Assembly: GCA_018052995.1 (NCBI GenBank)
Contig: JAGPMK010000019.1
Span: 1 to 37,162 of the forward strand
Length of the DNA: 37,162 nucleotides
Reading direction: 5' to 3'
Source: Syntrophorhabdales bacterium
GTDB lineage: Bacteria > Desulfobacterota > Syntrophorhabdia > Syntrophorhabdales > Syntrophorhabdaceae
Position numbers and translations under genes: made by a program. Below, one piece after another: positions 1-8,317 of this stretch (position 1 is the first letter of the stretch; each line of letters opens with the position of its first letter). The notes beneath the pieces were generated by a model. It saw only the letters and a program-made list of their open reading frames with translations. It was not told the DNA's origin and did no database searches.

Positions 1-63
1 AAGCCCTTCTCTGGCATGCCTGTCTTGGAGGCATCCATATATGCCTTAAGGAAGATACCCTGA
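1..63 (+). CDS. C-terminal tail of an unidentified CDS (5' end outside window)
   Basis: Frame 1 is open from the first base and encodes 20 residues ending in ...EASIYALRKIP before the TGA at 61-63. The stop overlaps the ATG of the next gene in a TGATG arrangement, the usual sign of translational coupling. This is the main reason to read it as a real gene end. The fragment is too short for me to assign a family. Confidence 0.5.
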   Translation, partial: KPFSGMPVLEASIYALRKIP

Positions 64-1271
64 TGGGGCCGGCAAGACCTATTCTTACAAAAAGGTTCAT
101 CTGCCTTAATATCATACACTTTCTCATCTTTAGTAATCTCGCTATTTTTTTTAACTATTATAACTACCTGGAAACATTGACGATTGATCCGAAATGGTTT
201 GGTTTTCTCATGGGGCTTGATGCGCTAATTGCCATGATTTTAAGGCCTATTATAAGCCCATTCTTCACTGCAAGAAAGGCACCATTAACAATCCTTTGGG
301 GCACAATATTTGTTTTTCTTTCCCTTCTCGGCTACACCATGGCAAAGAGCCTGATACCCATGATCCTTGTAAGGGGTATCCATGGCATAAGTATTGTTAT
401 TTTATCAAGTGCCCTCACCGCCTACACAGTGTCTTTTATCCCCCCAGAGCGTAGCGCACAGGCATTTGGCATTATCTCTATCAGCTTCCTTCTGCCTTAT
501 ACAGTTATCCCCTTCGCAGTAGAATGCATACTCTCCTGCCTGAAAAGATATGAATTTATGTTCATATTCGCCTGCCTCCTCATGGTTCCTGTGTTTCCCA
601 TACTTTTCTACATCAACAAGAGGTCAAACCAGCGATGGCAGGCTTTAGATATAGACCAAAGGGATAGGGTCTCCTTTAAGGACATGGCGATAAACCTAAA
701 AAATACCCAGATATCATCCCTTCTTGGGATCTCTGTTGTGACATTTATATCTTTTTCTGCCCATTATTATTTCTTAAAGAGCCTTGCCATACACAAGATA
801 GGTGCATCTGATACAGGGTATTTCTTTACCATTTATGCCATCACCATGATAGCTATAAGGGCTCTCGCCGGTCATCTCTTTGATAGGGCAAACAAGCTTC
901 TCCTTTTAGCCCTGGCGATAATCTTTACAGGGGTATGCTATATCTTTATTGGTAGGGCGGATTCAATGGCAATGCTCTATCTCTGTGCATTTTTTTTCGG
1001 TATAGCTATAGGTGTCCTGTTCCCTATGATAAACGGGATTGTCTTTGATATATCTGATGCAAAGATGAGAGGGGTAAACCTCAATCTTATAATAGAGGCA
1101 AGGGACCTGGGTTTTTTCATTAGCCCTATTATGTCCTCTTATATTATCAAACACTATAATCTGGAGACACTGTATCTCGTCTGCGGTATTATATCCATAT
1201 CTTCATTATCCCTGATGCCGTTACTTATAAGAAACAAGACCTTTGCCCAGCATACCCAAGGGATACATTAA
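63..1271 (+). CDS. MFS transporter, 12-helix type
   Basis: A 402-residue, very hydrophobic protein with about twelve predicted membrane helices in two halves. A charged cytoplasmic loop near residues 190-215 separates the halves. Family MFS_1 is suggested by the overall pattern, including the RPIISPF stretch after helix 2 and the GHLFDR-type loop in the second half (near residues 270-275), which resembles the MFS G-x-L-x-D-R motif. It would be an inner-membrane secondary transporter; the substrate cannot be read from sequence. The ATG overlaps the stop of the upstream fragment (TGATG), so it is probably translated from the same mRNA. The following 174-base spacer isolates it from htpG. Confidence 0.8.
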   Translation: MGPARPILTKRFICLNIIHFLIFSNLAIFFNYYNYLETLTIDPKWFGFLMGLDALIAMILRPIISPFFTARKAPLTILWGTIFVFLSLLGYTMAKSLIPMILVRGIHGISIVILSSALTAYTVSFIPPERSAQAFGIISISFLLPYTVIPFAVECILSCLKRYEFMFIFACLLMVPVFPILFYINKRSNQRWQALDIDQRDRVSFKDMAINLKNTQISSLLGISVVTFISFSAHYYFLKSLAIHKIGASDTGYFFTIYAITMIAIRALAGHLFDRANKLLLLALAIIFTGVCYIFIGRADSMAMLYLCAFFFGIAIGVLFPMINGIVFDISDAKMRGVNLNLIIEARDLGFFISPIMSSYIIKHYNLETLYLVCGIISISSLSLMPLLIRNKTFAQHTQGIH

Positions 1272-1282
1272 AATACAACCTC

Positions 1283-1350
1283 TTTGCGCTGAGGTCTACC
1301 TCAAATTCAACCCCTTTTAAGACGCCTTTCCTTAAACTCAATAGCGCAAA
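1283..1350. repeat. 8-bp inverted repeat in the MFS-htpG spacer
   Basis: TTTGCGCT at 1283-1290 and AGCGCAAA at 1343-1350 are perfect reverse complements around a 52-base loop. No T-run follows on either strand within a few bases, so it is not a classic terminator. It may be chance or part of a structured 3' UTR. Confidence 0.3.
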
Positions 1351-1377
1351 AACGCCCTTAACAATTACACTGTAGTA

Positions 1378-1406
1378 TTGACTTAACACCTATGCTGTCT
1401 TAATTT
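1378..1406 (+). promoter_or_regulatory. Candidate sigma70-type promoter of htpG
   Basis: TTGACT at 1378-1383 and TAATTT at 1401-1406 with a 17-base spacer, in an AT-rich stretch ending about 40 bases before the htpG ATG. I see no heat-shock CIRCE repeat or clear sigma32-type box. Confidence 0.4.
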
Positions 1407-1445
1407 TTTATAAAATATTTTTATTTTAAAGATAAGGGGTAAGAG

Positions 1446-3344
1446 ATGGAGACATTCGAATTCAAGACAGAGGTAAAGCAGTTGCTTGACCTTATGATAC
1501 ATTCCCTATATTCACACAAGGAGGTATTTCTTAGGGAGCTTATCTCAAATGCCTCTGATGCCATAGACAGGGCAAGGTATGAATCGCTCACAAACAGCGC
1601 AATCCTTGAGGATGATGGAGCCTGGAAGATAAGGATCTCGGTTGATAGGGATGCAGGGACACTAACGGTAAGCGATAATGGCATAGGTATGACAAAGGAT
1701 GAGATAATAGAGGCGCTTGGCACCATTGCCCATTCTGGGACAAAGGAATTTCTCATGGCACTTCAGAGTAAGGAGGTCAAGGATAACCCGGAGTTAATAG
1801 GGCAGTTTGGTGTTGGTTTCTATTCCTCTTTTATGGTGGCAGATAAGATAACAGTCCTTTCAAGGAAGGCAGGCGAAAAAGATAAAAAGGGTGTCCGCTG
1901 GGAATCCACTGGTGATGGGACATTCAGCGTTGAAGAGATATATAAGGCAGGAAAAGGCACGGACGTCATTCTTCATCTAAAGGATGAGGAAAAGAGATAC
2001 CTTGATGAATGGGAGATAAGGGGTATAGTGAAAAAGTACTCAGACTTTATAGAGCATCCCATTGTAATGGAGGTAGAGAGGGAAAAAGAGAGCGAACTGG
2101 AGAAGGGTAAAACATTCAAGGTAAAAGAGGAGGAGACCCTGAATTCCAGAAAGGCAATATGGCTAAAGGATAAATCTGAGGTTACACCGGATGAATATAA
2201 CGAATTCTATAAACACATATCCCATGACTTTAAAGCCCCTGCAAAGGTGATACACTACAGGGCAGAGGGGACATCAGAATTCACTGCACTCCTCTATATA
2301 CCATCAAAGGCACCCTACAATATACAATTTAAGGACTTTCAGATAGGACCCAGGCTTTATGTCAGGCGCGTCCAGATTATGGAGCACTGTGAGGAACTGA
2401 TCCCCCCTTATCTTCGTTTTATAAGAGGGGTTGTGGACTCATCTGATCTCCCCCTTAATGTCTCCCGTGAGATATTACAGAACAATCGCCAGGTGGAGAT
2501 TATAAGGAACAATATCACAAAAAAGGTTCTCGATACCCTTGAGGAGATGAAAAGGGATGAGTATGGGAATTATCTAAATTTTTATAAGGAATTTGGAAGG
2601 ATTTTAAAAGAGGGTCTTCACTATGATCTCTTAAGACGTGAACAGATTGCAGACCTTCTGCTTTTCAACTCTACAAAGGCAGAGGATGGTCAATTGAGAA
2701 CCCTCGGCGACTATGTCAATGACATGAAGGATGACCAGAAGGAGATATATTACATCACGGCACCATCCCTTGAGGAGGCACTCATGTCCCCTTATCTTGA
2801 GGCGTTTAAGGAAAAGGGCTATGAGGTCCTCATCTTTACAGATGAGATTGATGAATTTGTCTTAGGCGATTTTGAATATAAAGGTAAAAAATTAAAATCT
2901 GTAACAAAAGGTGACATAGAGATAGATGAGGCAAGAAGGGAAAAGAAGGAAAAGGCGAGAAAGGAATACAGAAGGCTCATAGAACTTATAAAAGACCAGT
3001 TGAAGGACGAGGTGAAAGACGTAAGGTTCTCAGGCAGGCTTAAGGAGTCTGCATGTTGTATTGTGGCAGATGAGGGCGATATGGATAAACAGATGGAAAG
3101 GCTACTCAGGGCAATGGGGCAGGAGGTTCCAAAACAGAAGCGAATACTTGAGCTAAACCCTGACCATCCCCTATTTGCATCCATGAACACCATGTTTGAA
3201 AAAGATAAGGAAAATCCATTACTTAAGGAATACATAGATATGCTCTATGACCAGGCGCTTATCCTTGAGGGCTCAAGACCCAGGGACCCTGCCAAATTCG
3301 CAAGGGCAGTGGCAGGCCTTATGGCTGAGACAGCAAAACAATGA
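1446..3344 (+). CDS. htpG: Molecular chaperone HtpG (Hsp90 family)
   Basis: A 632-residue cytoplasmic ATP-dependent chaperone, close to the 624 residues of E. coli HtpG. The N-terminal GHKL ATPase domain shows the Hsp90 elements: RELISNASDAIDR (residues 30-42, Mg/ATP Asn35), DNGIGMT (77-83), GTIAHSGT (92-99) and GQFGVGFYSSF (119-129, lid). The middle domain carries the conserved LNVSREILQ stretch with the catalytic-loop Arg, followed by the C-terminal dimerisation domain. There is no eukaryotic MEEVD tail. An AAGGGG ribosome-binding site lies 6 bases before the ATG. It appears monocistronic, with its own promoter and a terminator that begins inside its last codons. Confidence 0.97.
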   Translation: METFEFKTEVKQLLDLMIHSLYSHKEVFLRELISNASDAIDRARYESLTNSAILEDDGAWKIRISVDRDAGTLTVSDNGIGMTKDEIIEALGTIAHSGTKEFLMALQSKEVKDNPELIGQFGVGFYSSFMVADKITVLSRKAGEKDKKGVRWESTGDGTFSVEEIYKAGKGTDVILHLKDEEKRYLDEWEIRGIVKKYSDFIEHPIVMEVEREKESELEKGKTFKVKEEETLNSRKAIWLKDKSEVTPDEYNEFYKHISHDFKAPAKVIHYRAEGTSEFTALLYIPSKAPYNIQFKDFQIGPRLYVRRVQIMEHCEELIPPYLRFIRGVVDSSDLPLNVSREILQNNRQVEIIRNNITKKVLDTLEEMKRDEYGNYLNFYKEFGRILKEGLHYDLLRREQIADLLLFNSTKAEDGQLRTLGDYVNDMKDDQKEIYYITAPSLEEALMSPYLEAFKEKGYEVLIFTDEIDEFVLGDFEYKGKKLKSVTKGDIEIDEARREKKEKARKEYRRLIELIKDQLKDEVKDVRFSGRLKESACCIVADEGDMDKQMERLLRAMGQEVPKQKRILELNPDHPLFASMNTMFEKDKENPLLKEYIDMLYDQALILEGSRPRDPAKFARAVAGLMAETAKQ

Positions 3345-3384
3345 AGGATCTCCTTAAAAAAGGGCTTTAATTGTTTTGCTTTTT
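3333..3384 (+). terminator. Intrinsic terminator of htpG
   Basis: GCAAAACAAT (3333-3342) and ATTGTTTTGC (3370-3379) form a perfect 10-bp stem followed at once by TTTTT (3380-3384). The left arm covers the last coding bases and the first base of the stop codon. The 27-base loop contains its own AAGGA/TCCTT mini-stem. Confidence 0.6.
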
Positions 3385-3390
3385 AGCCCT
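3356..3390 (-). terminator. Intrinsic terminator for the convergent spermidine-synthase-like gene
   Basis: On the minus strand AGGGCT (3390-3385) pairs with AGCCCT (3366-3361) and runs into a T tract (plus-strand A run 3356-3360). It overlaps the htpG terminator, so the two hairpins share sequence and serve opposite strands. Confidence 0.5.
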
Positions 3391-3438
3391 CTTATCAAAG
3401 CAGAGACCCCTTTAGTTTTTTTGATATGCACCTTATTA

Positions 3439-4989
3439 TCAGCCTTTTCTGTTATAACCAAATCTCTCTTCAAATACAGGTGCCACAAGATTATCCACAG
3501 GTGCATAATCATCCCTTATTATAATGGCATATCTTTTATTTAGAAAATCATCTACCATACCCTTAGGGACAACATATGATTTTGCATGATTTTTGAGCTC
3601 AGCATTAACAAACCTGATAAAATTGTTTATATCCATATGCCCGTTTGATGCAATAACAATAAAGGTGCTTATTTTTGTATTTTCAAAATCAGGGCTTACT
3701 GAAACGAGATATATATTATCTCTCCCAAATACCTCTGATAGTGTTTTCATGTAAGAGGGCAAAAAAGCACCTTTGTGGAAATTGTCAATAATGTTGGACA
3801 TGAGGAGTCCATTGGGCCTCATAATATCCTTTAATTGCTGCAAAAATTCCTTTGTGGTCAGGTGATATGGTATGGATAGGTCATTATAGGCATCTGTAAA
3901 GATAAGGTCATATTTTTCCCTGCAATTCATAACATACCAGCGTCCATCCTCATTGAAGCTTCTTATTCTTGTAGTTTTTGGCAGCCCCAGGTGATTGTAT
4001 ACAATCTCTGTCACCACAGGGTCAATCTCTACAACATCTATATCTGCCTTTGGATAGTATGCCTCCATGTACCTGGGAAAGGTATAACCCCCTCCGCCTA
4101 TGGTGAGGCTCTTGAAATGTTCATCCCTGCTGAATCTCCATTTGAGAACATCAGAGTAAATTCTTTCGTATTCATATTCTATGTGATAAGGGTTATCAAG
4201 GGCAACGTAGGAGTGTATAAGATTGTCCAGTATCATGGCCTCAAGGGGTGTCTTGCCATCAGAGCTTGTTGTCTTTGTAAGCTTTATGGTAAAGTAGTCG
4301 CTCTCTTTATAGAGATATGTGTTTTTCTGCAAGGGCGGTTTATAGAGATAGTTAAATATGAGCCATAAAAACGGCACAGTAATAACAAGAAAAATAGCCG
4401 CTGCCTTTTTTGTTCTGAATAGGGAGCCTGAAAACACAGCAGCAAGTATCAATATAACACCTATGGTAAAGACAATGCTCCTCGTCCCCATATATGAGAT
4501 AAGGAAGAAACCTGTGGCAAATGTCCCAATTATTGCACCAAGCGTTGAAAATGCATAGATCTTGCCTATTACATTGCCTGCCTTATCGAGGTTTTTCAGG
4601 GTCAGCCGCACTACAACCGGGGAGATAGTGCCGAGAACACATCCAGGGATAAAAAAGATGATAGTGGTTACAATAAATATTCTCAGCATCAGAGATACAG
4701 GGAATCTATAGGCAGCAACGGCATATGTAAGGGGTATGATAGTAAGGGATGTAATCCCTGATATAAGAAGTAGCCAGCCAAGGGTCTTTCTTGTGGGGAA
4801 TCGGTCGACGAGTTTACCGCCAATATAGGCGCCAATACTTATACCTGCAAGTATAACACCTATTATGCTTGTCCATGTATATATCGATACACCCACAAAG
4901 GGTGCAAGTATACGACCTGCCACCATCTCTATGACAAGGGAACAGAAACTTGCAATAAATGTAATTATGTATGCCTCTAAAAGACTCAT
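3439..4989 (-). CDS. Membrane protein with fused spermidine-synthase-like domain
   Basis: A 516-residue protein. Residues 1-220 hold about seven membrane helices resembling the transporter-like half of fused MFS/spermidine-synthase proteins. Residues 225-516 form a cytoplasmic spermidine-synthase-type Rossmann methyltransferase fold. Visible motifs are TIGGGGYTFPR (296-306, cofactor glycine loop), VVEIDP (319-324, acidic residue binding the nucleoside ribose), NEDGR (346-350) and FTDAYND (364-370), where the aminopropyltransferase catalytic acid lies. Whether it makes polyamines is uncertain, as many membrane-fused homologues are uncharacterised. Minus-strand AGGAGG touches the ATG directly. 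A second AAGGAGG at 5008-5002, about 12 bases upstream of the ATG, is the likelier ribosome site. Confidence 0.85.
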   Translation of the reverse strand: MSLLEAYIITFIASFCSLVIEMVAGRILAPFVGVSIYTWTSIIGVILAGISIGAYIGGKLVDRFPTRKTLGWLLLISGITSLTIIPLTYAVAAYRFPVSLMLRIFIVTTIIFFIPGCVLGTISPVVVRLTLKNLDKAGNVIGKIYAFSTLGAIIGTFATGFFLISYMGTRSIVFTIGVILILAAVFSGSLFRTKKAAAIFLVITVPFLWLIFNYLYKPPLQKNTYLYKESDYFTIKLTKTTSSDGKTPLEAMILDNLIHSYVALDNPYHIEYEYERIYSDVLKWRFSRDEHFKSLTIGGGGYTFPRYMEAYYPKADIDVVEIDPVVTEIVYNHLGLPKTTRIRSFNEDGRWYVMNCREKYDLIFTDAYNDLSIPYHLTTKEFLQQLKDIMRPNGLLMSNIIDNFHKGAFLPSYMKTLSEVFGRDNIYLVSVSPDFENTKISTFIVIASNGHMDINNFIRFVNAELKNHAKSYVVPKGMVDDFLNKRYAIIIRDDYAPVDNLVAPVFEERFGYNRKG

Positions 4990-5158
4990 CCTCCTAAAAA
5001 TCCTCCTTAAATAGATTAAATTATTAGTATTAATATGCTGTTCAAACAGGTATTTATTATAATGAGGTCTTAATAACCCTGTCTGTCGAGACTAAACAGT
5101 ATAATTGACAGATTTCCCTGATTTTTTCAATATATAATTTTTATTATTGCCCTGCCTG

Positions 5159-5187
5159 TTGACAACATCTGGACAATCTGATTTAAT
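5159..5187 (+). promoter_or_regulatory. Candidate promoter of the CoA-binding protein and transporter genes
   Basis: TTGACA at 5159-5164 and TTTAAT at 5182-5187 with a 17-base spacer, 23 bases before the ATG at 5210. No cobalamin riboswitch or Fur-type box is recognisable in the 5' region. Confidence 0.5.
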
Positions 5188-5209
5188 CCCTTAAGAACTG
5201 AGGTGGATT

Positions 5210-5620
5210 ATGACGGAGATCGAAAAAAAAGAGCTTTTAAGCAGGGCAAAGGTAATAGCTGTTGTGGGCATCTCTGATAACCCTGATAAACCAAGTAATA
5301 TAGTGGCAAGGTATCTAATGCAGGAGGGCTACAGGGTTATCCCTGTTAATCCCAACTATAGTGAGGTGCTTGGCGAGAGATGTTATAAATCACTTGCTGA
5401 GATTGGAGAACATGTTGATATTGTTGATATTTTCATGAGGGTTGAAAAAATCATGCCTGTTGTGGAGGAGGCAATAGGCATCAGACCGGAATGTATATGG
5501 CTACAGCTCGGTATAGTAAATGAATCTGCAAAAAGACTTGCAGAGGAGAGGGGTATAAAATTCGTCATGGACCAGTGCCTGAAGATAGAACACACAAGGC
5601 TGATAAAGGGATACAGATAA
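5210..5620 (+). CDS. CoA-binding domain protein (YccU type)
   Basis: A 136-residue stand-alone CoA-binding Rossmann domain of the family that also forms the N-terminus of succinyl-CoA synthetase alpha. VIAVVGISDNPDKPSN (residues 15-30) is the nucleotide-binding loop. GYRVIPVNP follows beta-strand 2, and IWLQLGI is the conserved strand-turn before the C-terminal cysteine (DQCLKIEH). Its physiological role is not established. A GAGGTGG ribosome site precedes the ATG. The permease gene follows after about 40 bases, so the three genes may share a transcript. Confidence 0.85.
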   Translation: MTEIEKKELLSRAKVIAVVGISDNPDKPSNIVARYLMQEGYRVIPVNPNYSEVLGERCYKSLAEIGEHVDIVDIFMRVEKIMPVVEEAIGIRPECIWLQLGIVNESAKRLAEERGIKFVMDQCLKIEHTRLIKGYR

Positions 5621-5662
5621 GATAGGCAAAACTTGGCTTCTCGATATCCTAAAGGAAACAAC

Positions 5663-6649
5663 ATGAATGAAGGCAATGGAGGATGCAAAATCAGTATTAT
5701 CTATACCGCTCTTTGTCTCTTGCTCATTAGCGCAACAGTAATTTCCCTGGGATATGGAAAGGGACTCAGGGAATTAATAGGTGCCGTCACGGACAATGAA
5801 GGATTCGGCTATGTATTGAGGAGAATAAGGATCCCCAGGACCCTATTGGCCATACTTATAGGGGGGTCACTGAGCATATGCGGGGCAACACTTCAATCCT
5901 TACTGAGAAACAGCCTTGCAGAGCCATATACCCTTGGCATCTCAGGAGGCGCATCCCTTGGCATTACCATATCCGTTATATCTGGGATAAATAATAGGCT
6001 TGATGTCTTTGCCAATCCATCTATGGGTTTTCTGGGTGCCATGGTCTCGACCGCTGCGGTTTATCTACTGTCAAAAAAGAGATTCTTTGACCCCGGTGCT
6101 ATGGTGCTGTTTGGCATTGTTATAAGCCTTGTTTTCTCATCCATTGTTTTCCTGCTTTTTTCTATAATGGACCCGGACAGGATGCACGGGATAATCCTGT
6201 GGCTTATGGGGGATCTATCGAGCCTTGAAAGCGGGTTTGTTCCATTCTATATCCCTACCTTCTTAATCCCTGCCTTCATACTCTTTTTTTTCAGCAGAGA
6301 GCTCGATGTCCTATCGCTGGGTAGTGAAAAGGCTCAATATCTTGGGGTCAGTCCGGAAAGGATGTATAAGATATTTTTTATCCTCACATCAGTGCTTACC
6401 GGTCTCTGTGTCAGCGCTGCCGGTATCATAGGTTTTGTGGGGCTCATAGTCCCTCATATATTAAGAATGGTTATCCATACAGGGAATAGGCATCTATTAA
6501 CTACATCTTATCTGGCAGGCGGGTCATTCCTTTTGTTCTCTGATGTGTTTGCCCGTTATATCCTCTATCCCGTAGAACTTCCTGTTGGTGTGATAACAGG
6601 CATACTTGGCGGTATAACCTTGTTAATCCTACTCATTAAAAGAAAATGA
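5663..6649 (+). CDS. FecCD/BtuC-family ABC transporter permease
   Basis: A 328-residue inner-membrane permease for iron chelates or cobalamin. The sequence is almost entirely membrane helices (about ten, as in BtuC). It carries RIPRTLLAILIGGSLSICG near the N-terminus, the ISGGASLG turn, and GLIVPHILR, the cytoplasmic loop that contacts the ATPase. I chose the ATG at 5663 because AAAGGA lies 6 bases upstream. An in-frame TTG at 5633 would add ten unremarkable residues and has no better site. The stop overlaps the ATPase start (ATGA). A matching binding protein is not adjacent, but a BtuF-like one lies at 23.9-24.7 kb, so cobalamin is the best substrate guess. Confidence 0.9.
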   Translation: MNEGNGGCKISIIYTALCLLLISATVISLGYGKGLRELIGAVTDNEGFGYVLRRIRIPRTLLAILIGGSLSICGATLQSLLRNSLAEPYTLGISGGASLGITISVISGINNRLDVFANPSMGFLGAMVSTAAVYLLSKKRFFDPGAMVLFGIVISLVFSSIVFLLFSIMDPDRMHGIILWLMGDLSSLESGFVPFYIPTFLIPAFILFFFSRELDVLSLGSEKAQYLGVSPERMYKIFFILTSVLTGLCVSAAGIIGFVGLIVPHILRMVIHTGNRHLLTTSYLAGGSFLLFSDVFARYILYPVELPVGVITGILGGITLLILLIKRK

Positions 6650-7440
6650 AGGGCCAGTCTATACTCTCCATCCAGAATGTCTCCTTTTCTTACGGCAGAC
6701 AGGAGATTATACACAATATAAGCCTTGATATTGAGGAGGGTGAGTTTGTAGGTATTATAGGGCCTAATGGGTCAGGCAAGAGTACCCTGTTGAGGATCTG
6801 TGCGAGTTTTTTAAGGCCTGATAAGGGTACCATTCTGTTCTCTGGTAAGGATTTAAGTGAATATAGCATAAAGGAACTGGCAAAGGCCATGGCAACCATG
6901 CCCCAGTCAATGGATGTATTTTTTCCATACAGTGTGGAGGATTTTATATCTATCGGCAGGTACCCCCATATGCGCTGTAGCCTCTTTGAGCAAAAAAGAG
7001 AGGATGAGCTTATAAGGGATATAATGGAGACTATGGATATGGGATATCTGGCGGGTAGGAGGATAACAGACCTCTCTGAAGGCGAGAGACAGAGGGTATT
7101 TCTTGCCCAGTGTATTGCCCAGGACCCAGTCCTTATGCTCCTTGATGAACCTATAAGCCATTTTGATATAAGGCATCAGATAAAAACACTGGATATACTC
7201 GAGGGATTAAATAAAGAAGGGCTAACAATGATCATCGTGCTCCATGACCTTAATCTTGCATCTGAGTTCTGTTCAAGGGTTGTTCTTATGTCAGAGGGAA
7301 GGGTATATAAACAGGGAACCCCTCACGATGTCATTACATTTAAGGAGATAGAAGAGGTGTATAAGACAGTGGTATTGTTAAAGGAAAACCCCATATCGAA
7401 AAAACCCTATATCATACCGGTTGCAGGAAGGTATCTATAA
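6646..7440 (+). CDS. ABC transporter ATPase (FecE/BtuD type)
   Basis: A 264-residue ATPase that powers the preceding permease. It shows Walker A GPNGSGKST (39-47), Q-loop Gln87, signature LSEGERQR (143-150; LSEGE in place of LSGGQ), Walker B LMLLDEP (163-169) and switch His200. The start overlaps the permease stop by 4 bases (ATGA), which implies coupled translation. The extra 60 residues after the H-loop are normal for the FecE/BtuD group. The substrate is inferred only from the permease family. Confidence 0.93.
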   Translation: MKGQSILSIQNVSFSYGRQEIIHNISLDIEEGEFVGIIGPNGSGKSTLLRICASFLRPDKGTILFSGKDLSEYSIKELAKAMATMPQSMDVFFPYSVEDFISIGRYPHMRCSLFEQKREDELIRDIMETMDMGYLAGRRITDLSEGERQRVFLAQCIAQDPVLMLLDEPISHFDIRHQIKTLDILEGLNKEGLTMIIVLHDLNLASEFCSRVVLMSEGRVYKQGTPHDVITFKEIEEVYKTVVLLKENPISKKPYIIPVAGRYL

Positions 7441-7564
7441 AAACCCCCTAATTTTTTAATGATTTTTACTTAATATCGTTTAGAGATAAGGTTTTATAAC
7501 CCGCTCATCGATCAAGACAGTTTTTGGTTTACAAAACACTGGGGTTGATATATATAAAAACATT

Positions 7565-8317
7565 ATGGATAGGATTGTAAAGGGCTATTCAGACCATAGG
7601 TTTCATAAAAGGATTGGCGAACTGATCAAACAATACTCAAAAAATAAGATCGACATAAGGGATGAGGTTAAAAAACTTGTAGATTTTTCTCATTATCACA
7701 GACTCCTTGATCTGGGATGCGGTTATGGGTGGTTTTTAGAGCCGTTGCCTGCGTCCTTTGATTTTATAATGGGAATAGACTGTAATGCTGAGAATGAATC
7801 CCAATTTTTAAGTATTGCAAAAAATAAATCAAGGGAGGCACAGTTCAAAAGGCTCTTTCTGCCTACCCATATAGACATGCCATCCGGGCACTTTGACATT
7901 ATTGTCTCTGCCTATTCTCTTTATTTTTTTCCAGAGGCATTGCCAGAGATAAGGAGACTCATGGATCCAGAGGGGGTTTTTATTGTAATTACCCATAGCA
8001 AATCCATGCTTATAGAGGGTGAGAGGTTTTTTAGTTTTGATAATCTTAGAAAGGTGATAGAGAGCTTCTCTGCTGAAAATGGATATAATATCCTGAAGAA
8101 ATTTTATAGTCGAATAGACTATGTGGATTATCCCAATGAGCTTATCTTCACCAATAAGGATAGCCAGGCCCTCTCCCAATATATTGATTTTAAAAGGGTC
8201 TTTATTGAAAAGGATGCGAACCCTGAGCAGGTTAAAGAAAGGATGCTTAAGGAATTGAAGGAAAGAAAATTATTGAGTTTTAATAAAGATGACAGGATAT
8301 TTTTAGCAAGGCCATGA
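7565..8317 (+). CDS. Class I SAM-dependent methyltransferase
   Basis: A 250-residue cytoplasmic methyltransferase. RLLDLGCGYGWF (residues 46-57) is the SAM-binding glycine loop. MGIDCN (69-74) supplies the acidic residue at the end of beta-2. FDIIVSAYSLYFFPEALPEIRRL is motif IV, followed by a DPEGVFIVIT strand. The substrate is unknown. The C-terminal third is charged and helical. The stop overlaps the Nudix gene start by 4 bases (ATGA), so the two are probably cotranslated. No strong ribosome site precedes the ATG. Confidence 0.85.
   Translation: MDRIVKGYSDHRFHKRIGELIKQYSKNKIDIRDEVKKLVDFSHYHRLLDLGCGYGWFLEPLPASFDFIMGIDCNAENESQFLSIAKNKSREAQFKRLFLPTHIDMPSGHFDIIVSAYSLYFFPEALPEIRRLMDPEGVFIVITHSKSMLIEGERFFSFDNLRKVIESFSAENGYNILKKFYSRIDYVDYPNELIFTNKDSQALSQYIDFKRVFIEKDANPEQVKERMLKELKERKLLSFNKDDRIFLARP

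Noticed and set aside
1261-1420. Minus-strand open frame through the MFS-htpG spacer (contains KGVEFEVDLSAKRLYFN)
   Set aside because: It runs into the antisense of the MFS gene, has no convincing start, and looks like chance coding potential.
4990-5209. Cobalamin riboswitch or Fur box before the transporter genes
   Set aside because: I found no conserved B12-box-like core and no 19-bp Fur-type palindrome. Only ordinary promoter hexamers are visible.
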